A stretch of 64,000 nt of DNA, from positions 2,003,501 through 2,067,500 of the forward strand of contig NZ_CP152049.1 of NCBI RefSeq assembly GCF_038630985.1. The letters run 5' to 3'. Each line of letters opens with the position of its first letter. The stretch's first letter is position 1. Source of the DNA: Paenibacillus sp. FSL H8-0548. Its GTDB lineage: Bacteria > Bacillota > Bacilli > Paenibacillales > Paenibacillaceae. The translations under genes and the position numbers were made by a program. The notes under the pieces are model-generated. The model saw nothing but the letters and a program-made list of their open reading frames with translations. It was not told where the DNA came from and searched no databases. Below are positions 26,243 to 35,351 of the stretch, one piece after another.

Positions 26243-27112
26243 GTGCAAATAAAAGATTTATTTACAAAGAAGAAATATGCGACATTACCTTCGGAGCCGC
26301 GCAAGCGTGAAGTTCCTGAGGGCTTGATGAATAAGTGCTCCAAATGCGGCACGATTCAGTACAGCAAAGAGTTGGAAAAGAATTTAAAGGTATGCTCCTC
26401 TTGCGGCCATCATCATCGGCTTAATGCATGGGAGCGTATTGCATTGACGCTCGATGAGGGGCATTTGATCGAATATGATGCAGATATGGAATCCGTTGAT
26501 CCGTTAAACTTCCCCGGTTATGCCAGCAAGCTGGAGCAGCAGAAGAGTAAGTCTAATCTTCGCGATGCTGTTATTACAGGTGAAGGCGAAATTGGCGGTT
26601 TTCCTGTCGTCGTAGCGGTTATGAGCTTTGATTTTTTCTCGGGCAGTATGGGATCGGTCGTTGGTGAGAAAATAACAAGAGCGATAGAAGCGGCTCATGC
26701 GAAGCAACTGCCGCTTCTTATTTTCTCTACATCGGGCGGCGCTCGTATGCAGGAGAGCATTTTGAGCTTGATGCAAATGGCTAAGACAAGCGCTGCGCTT
26801 TCCAAATTTCAAAGCGCAGGTGGTTTGTTTATTTCGATTTTCACCGATCCTACTACAGGCGGTGTATCGGCAAGCTTTGCGAGCTTAGGCGATTATAATT
26901 TGGCCGAGCCTGGAGCGCTGATCGGCTTTGCTGGACGGATTGTTATTGAACAAACCATTCGTCAGAAGCTGCCGGATGATTTCCAGACGTCCGAGTTTAA
27001 TTTGCAGCACGGCCAGTTGGATAAGGTCGTACACCGCAAAGATATGAAGCCTACGTTAGCGAAGCTGCTTGACATGCATTGCGTGAAGGAGGAAACATCT
27101 TATGGCGGGTGA
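26243..27112 (+). CDS. accD: Acetyl-CoA carboxylase carboxyltransferase subunit beta
   Basis: 289 residues from the GTG at 26243, seven bases after GAGAGGT; a GTG at 26234 overlaps that spacing. An N-terminal zinc ribbon (CSKCG...CSSCG, about 32-54) precedes the crotonase-like carboxyltransferase core with SGGARMQE and the [15 protein letters not shown] stretch. With AccA it transfers carboxyl from carboxybiotin to acetyl-CoA, giving malonyl-CoA for fatty-acid synthesis. Its end overlaps accA by 11 bases. Confidence 0.95.
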   Translation: MQIKDLFTKKKYATLPSEPRKREVPEGLMNKCSKCGTIQYSKELEKNLKVCSSCGHHHRLNAWERIALTLDEGHLIEYDADMESVDPLNFPGYASKLEQQKSKSNLRDAVITGEGEIGGFPVVVAVMSFDFFSGSMGSVVGEKITRAIEAAHAKQLPLLIFSTSGGARMQESILSLMQMAKTSAALSKFQSAGGLFISIFTDPTTGGVSASFASLGDYNLAEPGALIGFAGRIVIEQTIRQKLPDDFQTSEFNLQHGQLDKVVHRKDMKPTLAKLLDMHCVKEETSYGG

Positions 27113-28172
27113 GCTGCCTTTTGAAAAACCGCTTAACGATATGCGGCAGAAGGTTACAGAGCTGAAAACCTTAAGCGTGGAGAAGGGTATCGACTTCACT
27201 GAAGAAATTTTGCGTCTGGAGCAGAAGTGCAAGCAGCTCGAGGAAGAGCTGTACAGCGAGCTGAGTCCAGCACAAAAAATGCATATGGCACGCCATCATC
27301 AGCGTCCAACATCGCTTGACTATATTCAAGAGATATTTGCGGATTTTATGGAGCTGCATGGAGATCGTTTGTTTGCAGATGATCTTGCTATCGTTGGCGG
27401 ACTTGCTAAGCTAAATGGTGTTCCTGTTACTGTAATCGGTCATCAGCGCGGCAAAGATACACGTGAGAATATTGCCCGTTTCTTCGGAAGCCCTCATCCT
27501 GAGGGCTTCCGGAAGGCGCTGAGACTTATGGAGCAAGCAAATAAGTTCAAGCGTCCCATCATTACATTTATTGATACGAAGGGTGCTTATCCGGGCAAAA
27601 CTGCTGAGGAGCGTGGACAATCGGAAGCGATTGCACGCAATCTGCGAGAAATGGCCGGCTTCGGCGTGCCTATCCTATGTATCGTAATTGGCGAAGGCGG
27701 AAGCGGTGGTGCTTTAGCACTTGGCGTAGGCAACCGTGTATTAATGCTGGAGAATGCTATTTATAGCGTTATTTCTCCAAATGGAGCAGCATCGATATTG
27801 TGGAAGGATGCATCCAGGGCAGATGAGGCTGCAGAAGCTATGAGAATAACAGCCAAGGATTTGCTTGAATTTGGCGTTATTGAGGATATAATAGTAGAGC
27901 CTCAGGGTGGTGCTCATAAAGATTTGGCTTTCCAAGCGGAGCAAATTAAGGATAAGCTATGGCAGCATTTGCAGGAGCTTATGAAAATGAGTGCGGAGCA
28001 GCTTATTGAAGATCGTTATCATAAATTCCGCAAGATAGGCCATTTTAAAATCGTCGAGCAGCCAGTTGTAGCTACAATTGCGCCTGCTAACGATGTGAAT
28101 AATGGCGAAGCGGCGGACAAACTGGAGCGGGCGCACCAGCTAGAGACCGAAGCGATACCTAACGTTAAGTAA
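27102..28172 (+). CDS. accA: Acetyl-CoA carboxylase carboxyltransferase subunit alpha
   Basis: 356 residues. AAGGAGGAAAC within the end of accD precedes the ATG. Core features are the N-terminal coiled helix, then [20 protein letters not shown], and the oxyanion-hole stretch [16 protein letters not shown]. subtilis AccA has 325 residues; the surplus is a 30-residue C-terminal tail (about 325-356) rich in Ala, Asn and Glu that does not look catalytic. It is partner to AccD and co-translated with it. Confidence 0.95.
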   Translation: MAGELPFEKPLNDMRQKVTELKTLSVEKGIDFTEEILRLEQKCKQLEEELYSELSPAQKMHMARHHQRPTSLDYIQEIFADFMELHGDRLFADDLAIVGGLAKLNGVPVTVIGHQRGKDTRENIARFFGSPHPEGFRKALRLMEQANKFKRPIITFIDTKGAYPGKTAEERGQSEAIARNLREMAGFGVPILCIVIGEGGSGGALALGVGNRVLMLENAIYSVISPNGAASILWKDASRADEAAEAMRITAKDLLEFGVIEDIIVEPQGGAHKDLAFQAEQIKDKLWQHLQELMKMSAEQLIEDRYHKFRKIGHFKIVEQPVVATIAPANDVNNGEAADKLERAHQLETEAIPNVK

Positions 28173-28266
28173 ATTATGTGTAAAATTGATTATTTCACTG
28201 TACAAGCAGTGGGGTGTCATGTCAGTATAGAATAGAATCTCAGGCAATATACGGAGGAAACCTAAC

Positions 28267-30021
28267 ATGCGTAAAACAAAAATCGTTTGTACGATCGGTC
28301 CATCCAGCGAATCGTTGGAAAACACAAAGAAACTAATCCATGCAGGCATGAACGTTGCCCGTCTTAACTTCTCCCACGGAGATTTTGAAGAGCATGGCAA
28401 CCGAATCAAAAATATTCGTATTGCCAATGCAGAGCTAGGTACATCAGTAGCTGTTTTGCTTGATACGAAAGGACCTGAAATTCGTCTTGGCAAGCTGAAG
28501 GAAGAGCCTATTGAGTTAAATCAAGGCGACATCATTGCGCTTACTACAGAGGATATTCTAGGTGATCGCAATCGTGTTCCTATTACTTACAACAACCTTC
28601 CGAATGATGTGAGCGTTGGCTCAACTATTCTGATTGATGATGGTTTGATCGGATTGACGGTTGAAGAAGTACAAGGCACAGAAATTATTTGCCGTATCGT
28701 AAACAGCGGTCCGATTAAAAGCAAAAAAGGTGTTAACGTACCTGGCGTAAAAATTTCATTGCCTGGTATTACGGAGAAGGATGCTAATGATATCGTATTC
28801 GGCATCGAGCAAGGCGTAGATTTTATCGCTGCTTCTTTCGTACGTAAAGCAAGTGATGTACTTGAAATTCGTGAGCTTCTTGAGCGTCACAATGCAGGTC
28901 ATATCCAAATTATTTCTAAAATCGAAAACCAAGAGGGCGTAGACAATCTAGATGAAATTCTAGAAGTTTCTGACGGTCTAATGGTTGCGCGTGGCGACCT
29001 TGGCGTTGAAATTCCCGCTGAAGAAGTGCCGCTCGTTCAAAAAAATATGATTAAAAAAGGTAATCGCGTAGGTAAGCCGGTAATTACAGCAACTCAAATG
29101 CTGGATTCCATGCAGCGCAACCCGCGTCCAACTCGTGCTGAAGCGAGTGACGTTGCCAATGCGATTTTTGACGGTACAGATGCAATCATGCTTTCGGGCG
29201 AAACTGCAGCTGGACGTTACCCAACTGAATCTGTACAAACGATGGCTCGTATTGCTGAGCGCGCAGAAGCAGCTTTGGAATACCGTGAAATTTTCACAAA
29301 ACAAGCAAACGCACAGCAAACATCAGTTACGGAAGCAATCAGCCAAGCTGTTGCTAACTCGGCTCTTGATCTTGGTGCGAAAGCGATCATTACTTCAACA
29401 CAAAGCGGCTTTACTGCCCGTATGGTAGCGAAGTACAAGCCTAAATCTCCAATTATTGCTGTAACAACAGATGAGAAGGTATTGCGTCGTCTTTCACTCA
29501 TTTGGGGTGTGTTCGCGGTACTTGGTCCTGAGGCGTCCACCACGGACGAAATGTTCGAAAATGCAGTTAAAGGCGGCATGAGTACAGGCTTCCTAAGTCT
29601 TGGCGACACGGTTGTAATTACTGCAGGCGTTCCTATTGGCCGCGCTGGAACAACGAACCTGATCAAAATTCACCATATTGGCGAGCTTTTGGCACAGGGT
29701 CAAGGTATCGGAAGCCAAACGGCAATCGGTAAAATCGTTGTTGCTCGCACGCCGCAAGAAGCTATTGCAAAAACAACTGAAGGCTCTATTCTAGTTACGA
29801 TCTCGACAGACAAAGAATATATGCCTGCATTCGAGAAAGCTGGAGCGGTTATTACGGAGCAAGGCGGTATTACTAGCCATGCAGCTGTTGTTGGTCTTAA
29901 CCTTGGAATCCCAGTTATTCTTGGCATTGCGAACGCAACTGATTTCCTTCAGGATGGCATGGAAGTAACGATTTATGGTGAAACCGGCGTTATCTATCAC
30001 GGACAATCAAAAGTTCTGTAA
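28267..30021 (+). CDS. pyk: Pyruvate kinase with C-terminal PEP-utiliser domain
   Basis: 584 residues, as in B. subtilis (585). The N-terminal TIM barrel has [13 protein letters not shown], the substrate-binding RLNFSHG, the catalytic lysine in SKIENQEG and [10 protein letters not shown]. The bacilli-type extra domain follows (about 480-584) with its [16 protein letters not shown] motif. It makes pyruvate and ATP from PEP and ADP. GGAGG lies nine bases before the ATG. Codon choice is strongly biased toward common codons, suggesting high expression. In B. subtilis pfkA precedes pyk; here accA precedes it with a 94-base gap and no pfkA. Confidence 0.97.
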   Translation: MRKTKIVCTIGPSSESLENTKKLIHAGMNVARLNFSHGDFEEHGNRIKNIRIANAELGTSVAVLLDTKGPEIRLGKLKEEPIELNQGDIIALTTEDILGDRNRVPITYNNLPNDVSVGSTILIDDGLIGLTVEEVQGTEIICRIVNSGPIKSKKGVNVPGVKISLPGITEKDANDIVFGIEQGVDFIAASFVRKASDVLEIRELLERHNAGHIQIISKIENQEGVDNLDEILEVSDGLMVARGDLGVEIPAEEVPLVQKNMIKKGNRVGKPVITATQMLDSMQRNPRPTRAEASDVANAIFDGTDAIMLSGETAAGRYPTESVQTMARIAERAEAALEYREIFTKQANAQQTSVTEAISQAVANSALDLGAKAIITSTQSGFTARMVAKYKPKSPIIAVTTDEKVLRRLSLIWGVFAVLGPEASTTDEMFENAVKGGMSTGFLSLGDTVVITAGVPIGRAGTTNLIKIHHIGELLAQGQGIGSQTAIGKIVVARTPQEAIAKTTEGSILVTISTDKEYMPAFEKAGAVITEQGGITSHAAVVGLNLGIPVILGIANATDFLQDGMEVTIYGETGVIYHGQSKVL

Positions 30022-30048
30022 TTAACCTATATTCAAATAAATATAATG

Positions 30049-30245
30049 TATATAAGTTGAACTTGAAAAATGAAGTTAAAGCGAAGCGAGAAGATCGTTC
30101 TGGAGAAACGAAGTGTTCGCCTTTGCAGTCAAATTCTTACCGATTACATGTCTAACAAAATCAAAGAATCTGGCTGCAACCGCGATCGTAAGAATGATCT
30201 ACTCGCGCAGCGCCCAAAACGTAAATTTCTAATTCAACTTATATA
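30049..30245. repeat. Full copy of the dispersed TATATAAGTTGAAC element
   Basis: 197 bases with inverted ends TATATAAGTTGAAC and ATTCAACTTATATA. The inside is also self-complementary: AGATCGTTCT (about 30092) against AGAATGATCT (about 30191), and TTTGCAGTCAAATTCTT against AAGAATCTGGCTGCAAC. The whole element can fold into one long hairpin. It lies in the pyk 3' untranslated region, before the terminator at 30252. The 315-base gap holds nothing else. Confidence 0.92.
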
Positions 30246-30251
30246 ATAGCT

Positions 30252-30284
30252 AAAGCGATGGTGCTCTCACCGTCGCTTTTTGTT
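30252..30284 (+). terminator. Terminator after pyk and the repeat element
   Basis: AAAGCGATGGTG (30252-30263) pairs with CACCGTCGCTTT (30268-30279), one G-U, loop CTCT, followed by TTTTTG. Confidence 0.85.
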
Positions 30285-30336
30285 CATCTGTCATAGGGTG
30301 GCAGTTAGTGGTTATCTGCTGCAAGGGGGAAATTTC

Positions 30337-30804
30337 ATGCTGTCAGTTTCTCAATGGTTCATGCATCCGATTCGTGTTCGATATCAGGAGACGGATCAAA
30401 TGGGCGTTGTTTTTCACGGGAATTATGTAACTTGGTTTGAAATTGGACGAACTGAATGGATTAGAAATGCTGGCTATGATTATAAAAGCCTTGAAGATAA
30501 AGGTCTGCTTTTGCCAGTTGTCGACTTGCAGTGCCGTTATGTGCTTCCTGCTCGTTATGACGATACGCTTGTTGTCTGTACGCGAATAGCGGAGTGCTCG
30601 CCAGTTCGCGTATCATTTGAGTCACAGATTAGAAGGGTTGCTGCCCAGGATTTTCATGCATCAGAGCTTGCTGCAAGCGAGCTGATGCCAGGTGAGCTGC
30701 TGGTGGAGGGCGGAACTAAGCATGTGTGGGTGAATACGCAGTGGCAGGCAGTACGATTAAATAAAGCAATGCCGGAGCTATATGAGCTCATGCTTACGAA
30801 GTAA
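30337..30804 (+). CDS. Acyl-CoA thioesterase, hotdog fold (YbgC/FadM type)
   Basis: 155 residues from the ATG at 30337 (AAGGGGG upstream); a start at 30280 would lie inside the pyk terminator. The 4-hydroxybenzoyl-CoA-thioesterase signature is clear: RYQETDQMGVVFHGNYVTWFE, with the catalytic Asp in ETDQMG. It hydrolyses acyl-CoA thioesters in the cytosol; the chain length is unknown. A small hairpin overlaps its stop codon and leads into fxsA, so the two may be one transcript. Confidence 0.87.
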   Translation: MLSVSQWFMHPIRVRYQETDQMGVVFHGNYVTWFEIGRTEWIRNAGYDYKSLEDKGLLLPVVDLQCRYVLPARYDDTLVVCTRIAECSPVRVSFESQIRRVAAQDFHASELAASELMPGELLVEGGTKHVWVNTQWQAVRLNKAMPELYELMLTK

Positions 30805-30821
30805 GTTTGCTACGCAAACTT
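30803..30821 (+). other. Hairpin over the thioesterase stop codon, before the fxsA ribosome site
   Basis: AAGTTTGC (30803-30810), loop TAC, GCAAACTT (30814-30821), a perfect 8-bp stem. It starts within the TAA stop (30802-30804) and ends one base before AAGGAGG (30823-30829) of fxsA. Confidence 0.6.
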
Positions 30822-30836
30822 TAAGGAGGACAAATC

Positions 30837-31229
30837 ATGCACAAATGGCTTTTGGCTGTTTTTATTGTTGTACCTATAATCGAGATTTGGGGTATGTTTC
30901 AGGTCGGCAGCTGGATTGGCGGGTGGAACACCTTCTTTATCCTGATCATTATGGGGCTTGCTGGCGCTTATTTGGCCCGTGCGGAAGGACGTAAGGTTTG
31001 GGGAGAAGCGCAGCGCCAAATGCAAGCCGGTCAAATTCCCGGTCAGTCGCTATTGGATGGATTATGTGTGCTCGCTGGCGGTATATTATTGCTTATGCCT
31101 GGATTTTTATCCGACATTATAGGCATTACATTGCTTATCCCGATAACACGTAGCTTTTACCGTCAAGTCATGCTGAACTGGATTGAGAAGCGTATTAAAA
31201 ACGGTAATTTTAGAATCGGCAGGTTCTAA
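30837..31229 (+). CDS. fxsA: FxsA-family membrane protein
   Basis: 130 residues. Segments at about 2-20, 27-46 and 76-102 are hydrophobic. FxsA hallmarks are IIEIWGMFQVG near 14-24, the ARAEGRKVWGEAQRQMQAGQIPGQSLLDG loop, and LLMPGFLSDIIG. In E. coli FxsA protects against phage T7 exclusion by F; in bacilli its role is unknown. The same gene lies beside pyk in B. subtilis (ytzA). Confidence 0.88.
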   Translation: MHKWLLAVFIVVPIIEIWGMFQVGSWIGGWNTFFILIIMGLAGAYLARAEGRKVWGEAQRQMQAGQIPGQSLLDGLCVLAGGILLLMPGFLSDIIGITLLIPITRSFYRQVMLNWIEKRIKNGNFRIGRF

Positions 31230-31231
31230 TA

Positions 31232-31285
31232 TTTACGTTCCTTTTACAAAAGGTTAACATGGGAATAATAGTCATGCTTCATAAT
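31232..31285 (+). promoter_or_regulatory. Pho-box repeats and -10 element before ppk
   Basis: Three hexamers TTTACG (31232-31237), TTTACA (31243-31248) and TTAACA (31254-31259) repeat with an exact 11-base period, matching the Gram-positive PhoP pattern TT(A/C/T)A(C/T)A. CATAAT (31280-31285), 20 bases after the last box, could be the -10. The first hexamer starts two bases after the fxsA stop codon. The leader to ppk would be about 170 bases, in which nothing else was recognised. Confidence 0.55.
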
Positions 31286-31459
31286 TAGACAGACATCCTA
31301 TATCTCTCGCTAAGGCGATGAGCTATGTGCTCATACTGCCTATTGGAGCTGCGTGTGTATCCTCAGCTCCTTCGCGAACGAACCATTCTTGATATTTAAA
31401 CAGGTGCGTAAGCTTAGAGAGAGGGATTACTATGTATAACTACTCAGGAGGCGTGAGAA

Positions 31460-33526
31460 ATGAGCAAGCTTTTGTCCAACTATGTAAATCGTGATTTAAG
31501 TTGGATTGAATTCAACCGTAGGGTCCTCCAGGAGGCTCAGGATTTAAGCAATCCATTACTAGAGAGAGCTAAATTTTTGGCGATCGTCTCAAGTAATTTG
31601 GATGAATTTATGAGCGTACGTGTAGCGGGCATACAAATGCAAATGAGAGCCGGTTTGTCAAAAACCGATTTCACTGGATATACGCCATCGGGACTTTGGA
31701 AAAGGCTCATTAAGCGTGCAACACAGATGGTAAATGATCAATATCGTACATACAAAGATGTATTTCGCAGCTTAAGCCGCGAAGGGATATTTATTCGTTC
31801 AATTGATGAGCTTAACATAGCTCAGACAAAGGCGGTTTCGGACTATTTTCATGAAATTGTATTTCCTGTGCTAACGCCAATGGCTGTCGATCAAAGCAGA
31901 CCGTTTCCGCTCGTACATACGAAGGAGCTATATTTGGCTGTGCTGCTTAGACAGGATGGCGGCTCGTCAGAGGAGGAGCCGTTGTTTGCGATCGTGCAGG
32001 TTCCGTCTATTTTATCAAGAGTCGTTCCAGTTCCAGGGAGAATAAACAGCAAGAAAACAGAGTTTGTGCTTCTAGAGGAATTGATTGAAAAGTTTATTGA
32101 CACGCTGTTTAACGGCTATATCCCATTCTCCGTTAATCCATTCCGTTTAACTAGGGATGCTGATATTACGCTGAATGAGGAGGATGCTGAGGATCTGCTC
32201 GAGGAGATCGAGAAGGAGCTTCGCAGGCGCCGCTGGGGAATTCCCGTCAGGCTAGAGGTTGCAAAGGGGATGCACCCCTATGCACTTGAAATGCTCACAG
32301 AGGAGCTTGAAATAGAAGACAATTTATTCGAAATGGATGGTCCGCTTGACCTTAGCTTTCTAATGAAATTCGCAGCCGCCGTGCCAGGCAACGATAATTT
32401 GCGTCATGAAAAGCTTGAGCCTGTTTATCCGCGAGAATTTGATGAAACCGATGACATGTTTGAGGTTATACGCCAGCGGGATGTGCTCATGTATCATCCT
32501 TATGAATCTTTTGATGCGGTGAATGATTTTGTCATGCAGGCTGCCTATGATCCCGATGTGCTGGCGATCAAGATGACGCTATACCGCGTCAGCGGGCAAT
32601 CAGCGCTCGTGCAGGCACTTGCAAAGGCAGGCGAAGCGGGGAAGCAGGTTACGGTCGTTGTAGAGGTGAAGGCGAGGTTTGACGAGGAGCGCAATATTGC
32701 TTGGGCGCGTCAGCTTGAGAAAGCAGGCTGTCACGTGGTCTATGGCTTAGTCGGCCTAAAGACGCATGCAAAAATCTTGCTGGTTGTCAGGCGGGAGCAG
32801 GGCACGCTTCGGCGGTATGTTCATGTCGGGACTGGCAACTACAATGACAGCACAGCTACATTATATACGGATATTGGACTGTTTACCTCACATGCTATTA
32901 TTGGCGGAGATGCCTCCGCTTTATTCAATGAAGTTACAGGATATTCCAGTCCGTATGAGTGGAAGGCTTTTGGCGTAGCCCCGTCGGATTTGAAGGAGAA
33001 GCTGTACCGCCTTATTGATCGGGAACGCTTGAATGCGATAGCGGGCAAGCCTGCGCGCATTATTGCGAAGATGAACTCCTTATCGAACCAAGAGATCATC
33101 GACAAGCTCTATGAGGCCTCGCAAGCGGGCGTGAAGATTGTGCTGATCGTTCGCGGAGTTTGCTGCCTGCGTCCAGGTGTGCCAGAGCGCAGTGAAAATA
33201 TCCAGGTGATAAGTATTGTAGACCGATTCCTAGAGCATGCGAGGATTATGTATTTCTATAACGGCGGGGAAGAGGATGTATATCTCTCGAGCGCGGACTG
33301 GATGACACGCAACCTGACAAGGCGAATAGAGCTGATGTGTCCAGTGTTCGATCCGTCTCTAAGACAAGTATTGATCAATATGCTCCAGCTTAATATTAAT
33401 GATAATGTCAAGGCGCGCGAGCTGCAGCCGAACGGTACTTATGAACACATTTCAAGTGCTGATAAGCAGCCGTTCCGCAGTCAGTTCGAGGCAAAGGTTA
33501 TTTCGTCGTGGAAGGGACTTGCGTAG
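31460..33526 (+). CDS. ppk: Polyphosphate kinase 1
   Basis: 688 residues. It makes inorganic polyphosphate from ATP, reversibly. Domains in order: N-terminal helical (YVNRDLSWIEFNRRVLQEA), head, and two C-terminal PLD-like catalytic domains. The phospho-accepting histidine is H436 in LKTHAKILLVVRRE, and the second conserved His lies in LEHARIMYFYNGG (about 593). AGGAGG precedes the ATG by about ten bases. The 3' end overlaps the converging ppx by 29 bases. PhoP-type repeats upstream suggest induction on phosphate starvation. Confidence 0.96.
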   Translation: MSKLLSNYVNRDLSWIEFNRRVLQEAQDLSNPLLERAKFLAIVSSNLDEFMSVRVAGIQMQMRAGLSKTDFTGYTPSGLWKRLIKRATQMVNDQYRTYKDVFRSLSREGIFIRSIDELNIAQTKAVSDYFHEIVFPVLTPMAVDQSRPFPLVHTKELYLAVLLRQDGGSSEEEPLFAIVQVPSILSRVVPVPGRINSKKTEFVLLEELIEKFIDTLFNGYIPFSVNPFRLTRDADITLNEEDAEDLLEEIEKELRRRRWGIPVRLEVAKGMHPYALEMLTEELEIEDNLFEMDGPLDLSFLMKFAAAVPGNDNLRHEKLEPVYPREFDETDDMFEVIRQRDVLMYHPYESFDAVNDFVMQAAYDPDVLAIKMTLYRVSGQSALVQALAKAGEAGKQVTVVVEVKARFDEERNIAWARQLEKAGCHVVYGLVGLKTHAKILLVVRREQGTLRRYVHVGTGNYNDSTATLYTDIGLFTSHAIIGGDASALFNEVTGYSSPYEWKAFGVAPSDLKEKLYRLIDRERLNAIAGKPARIIAKMNSLSNQEIIDKLYEASQAGVKIVLIVRGVCCLRPGVPERSENIQVISIVDRFLEHARIMYFYNGGEEDVYLSSADWMTRNLTRRIELMCPVFDPSLRQVLINMLQLNINDNVKARELQPNGTYEHISSADKQPFRSQFEAKVISSWKGLA

Positions 33527-35045
33527 CAGCATAATTCAATATTGGCGCTACTCCCCACAGCTTCTTGAACTCAGAGCTGAGCTCTTCTACTTCGCGCCGC
33601 TCGACAGCGAGCGTTCCGCGGGGCTGAATAGGTTTTAGAATCAGCTGGCTGCTATCTACTTGGACATTCAGCTGTGCAATTGCTTGTGTTTCAGTTCGGT
33701 CTAATGCTGCAGCTAGCTGCAGCAAAGCACCCAGCCTATAAATAGTATCAAGGTCGGATTCGTTCAGCAGCTCCTTATATTCGGATATATGCTGGCGAGT
33801 CCGGCCTTTGCTTTTGTAGGAAGCGATGGCCGCCGTCATAATGATTTCTCTGTGCGTGAGTCCGTTCAGCTGCGAGTTGATAACAAGATAGAACGAGTGT
33901 CTCGCGTATTCGTAATAATCGATCGATGCGCCGATCCGAAACAGCTGCGAGGCCGTATTGAAAAGTATCCTCGTTCGGGGCTGCATGTGATGAATATAGT
34001 TCAGCACATCGTAGAGCTCAAGTGCTATTCGATTCACCTGCAGCACATGCTGCTTAGGCGCAGACGGATGCAGTGCAATTAAATTTGTACGACTATATTT
34101 CAACACATCGTCAAGTTTTGGATGTGTAGGAAACCTTGTAGCATGAAACAATCCATCACGCAGCCCAGCTCCGCAAATGCGATAATAAGAAGCCTTGGAT
34201 GCGCGGAACAAAACCCGAAGTATCGCTACGCCGGGAACGATAACGTCGGCGCGATCTTTGGACAAGCCCGGCAGCTTGCGTCTTTTGTCCAGCGGCAGCT
34301 TGCGGATTTGGTGGAACAGCTCGTCGACCTGCTCGCCGATTATCGGATAGTTATGCGTTTGCGGAAATGAATAATGATACGCTGCTTGGTGCATTTTGCC
34401 CAGCGCACGGACAGTTCCTCCTATACCTACGAGCGGCAGTCCTGGCGTTTCCCCAATCCATGGCTCATTTCGTATGGCTTCTGCAACAAAGCTCTCAAGC
34501 AGCTTCAAATCATCATCCAGCAGCAACCCCTTTGCGCCAAAGCGCTTGTTGAGGCTGACGCAGCCAAACGGAAAGGATATCGAACGGACGATAACTCGAT
34601 TGCGAAATAAGGATAGCTCGGTGCTTCCGCCGCCGATGTCAATAAGGAGCCCGTCCTGAACGTCAAGTGAGTTTATCATGCCAAGGAAGCCATAGGATGC
34701 TTCATCTTCCCCGGAGAGCAATTCAATGATAAGCCCAGTTTCGGCTTTGATGCGTTCAAGAATTTCTGAACGATTGTTAGCGTTGCGAACAGCGGCCGTA
34801 GTGACTGCTCTAATATGGCTTGTATGATTATGTGTGCAAATCATGGTAAAATGAATAAGCGTGTCAATTAATTCGTCGATTGCTGTCCCAGGGAGACAGC
34901 CGTTCTCGTCGATACGCTCGCTTAGTCTAGCAGGCCGTTTACTGCTATCGGCCACACGATGAGCACCATTTGCTGTCCGCTCGTACACTACTAATCGTAC
35001 GGAGTTGGAGCCTATGTCAATGATCCCGATGCGTTGTTCTGTCAT
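33498..35045 (-). CDS. ppx: Exopolyphosphatase / GppA phosphatase family
   Basis: 515 residues from the ATG at 35045 (GGAGG eight bases upstream); a start at 35096 is upstream of that site. The ASKHA nucleotide-binding folds are shown by GIIDIGSNSVRLVVYE (5-20) and LLIDIGGGSTELSLF (about 135-150). The C-terminal half is helical and HD-like (about 310-500). The enzyme removes terminal phosphate from polyphosphate and perhaps from pppGpp; the two activities cannot be told apart here. Its 3' end overlaps that of ppk. No clear Pho box was seen before it. Confidence 0.9.
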   Translation of the reverse strand: MTEQRIGIIDIGSNSVRLVVYERTANGAHRVADSSKRPARLSERIDENGCLPGTAIDELIDTLIHFTMICTHNHTSHIRAVTTAAVRNANNRSEILERIKAETGLIIELLSGEDEASYGFLGMINSLDVQDGLLIDIGGGSTELSLFRNRVIVRSISFPFGCVSLNKRFGAKGLLLDDDLKLLESFVAEAIRNEPWIGETPGLPLVGIGGTVRALGKMHQAAYHYSFPQTHNYPIIGEQVDELFHQIRKLPLDKRRKLPGLSKDRADVIVPGVAILRVLFRASKASYYRICGAGLRDGLFHATRFPTHPKLDDVLKYSRTNLIALHPSAPKQHVLQVNRIALELYDVLNYIHHMQPRTRILFNTASQLFRIGASIDYYEYARHSFYLVINSQLNGLTHREIIMTAAIASYKSKGRTRQHISEYKELLNESDLDTIYRLGALLQLAAALDRTETQAIAQLNVQVDSSQLILKPIQPRGTLAVERREVEELSSEFKKLWGVAPILNYAATQVPSTTK

Positions 35046-35228
35046 ATAGCGCCTCCAATACGGCAAATTTTGCTCTTTGAATTCTCCTGTTGACATTTTA
35101 CCATTATATTCGATTCTGTAAAAATAGTTTGTAATGCGGCTAAATTCAGAGCTAATTGGGAAAAATGCAGCTGGAGCATACGATACGATGTGGTGAAATT
35201 AAAAGCGATAAAAATAAAAATAATGCCG

Positions 35229-35243
35229 ATAAAGCATTTTTAT
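35229..35243 (+). promoter_or_regulatory. CcpC-like operator before citZ
   Basis: ATAA (35229-35232), seven bases, TTAT (35240-35243) is exactly the CcpC dyad ATAA-N7-TTAT known before citZ and citB in B. subtilis. A half-site ATAA also lies at 35282-35285, at the -10 edge. It is 12 bases before the -35. Confidence 0.5.
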
Positions 35244-35254
35244 GTCCGTATTTG

Positions 35255-35283
35255 TTCACTTCACGGTCCAAATCATTTATGAT
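35255..35283 (+). promoter_or_regulatory. Promoter for citZ
   Basis: TTCACT (35255-35260), 17-base spacer, TATGAT (35278-35283), about 69 bases before the ATG at 35352. The 306-base gap between ppx and citZ otherwise holds only the CcpC-like dyad. Confidence 0.45.
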
Positions 35284-35351
35284 AAGAAGGATGGTACAAA
35301 TATTGAATCCCTATTAATGTTAATAATACGCAAGTTAAAGGAGAGAGAACG

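Noticed and set aside
28267..30021. Several minus-strand frames opposite pyk
   Set aside because: The sense frame has complete pyruvate kinase motifs and strong codon bias; the antisense frames have no starts with ribosome sites.
30049..30245. Insertion sequence at the dispersed repeat
   Set aside because: The inverted ends fit a mobile element, but no transposase frame exists inside any copy, so only a non-autonomous element can be proposed.
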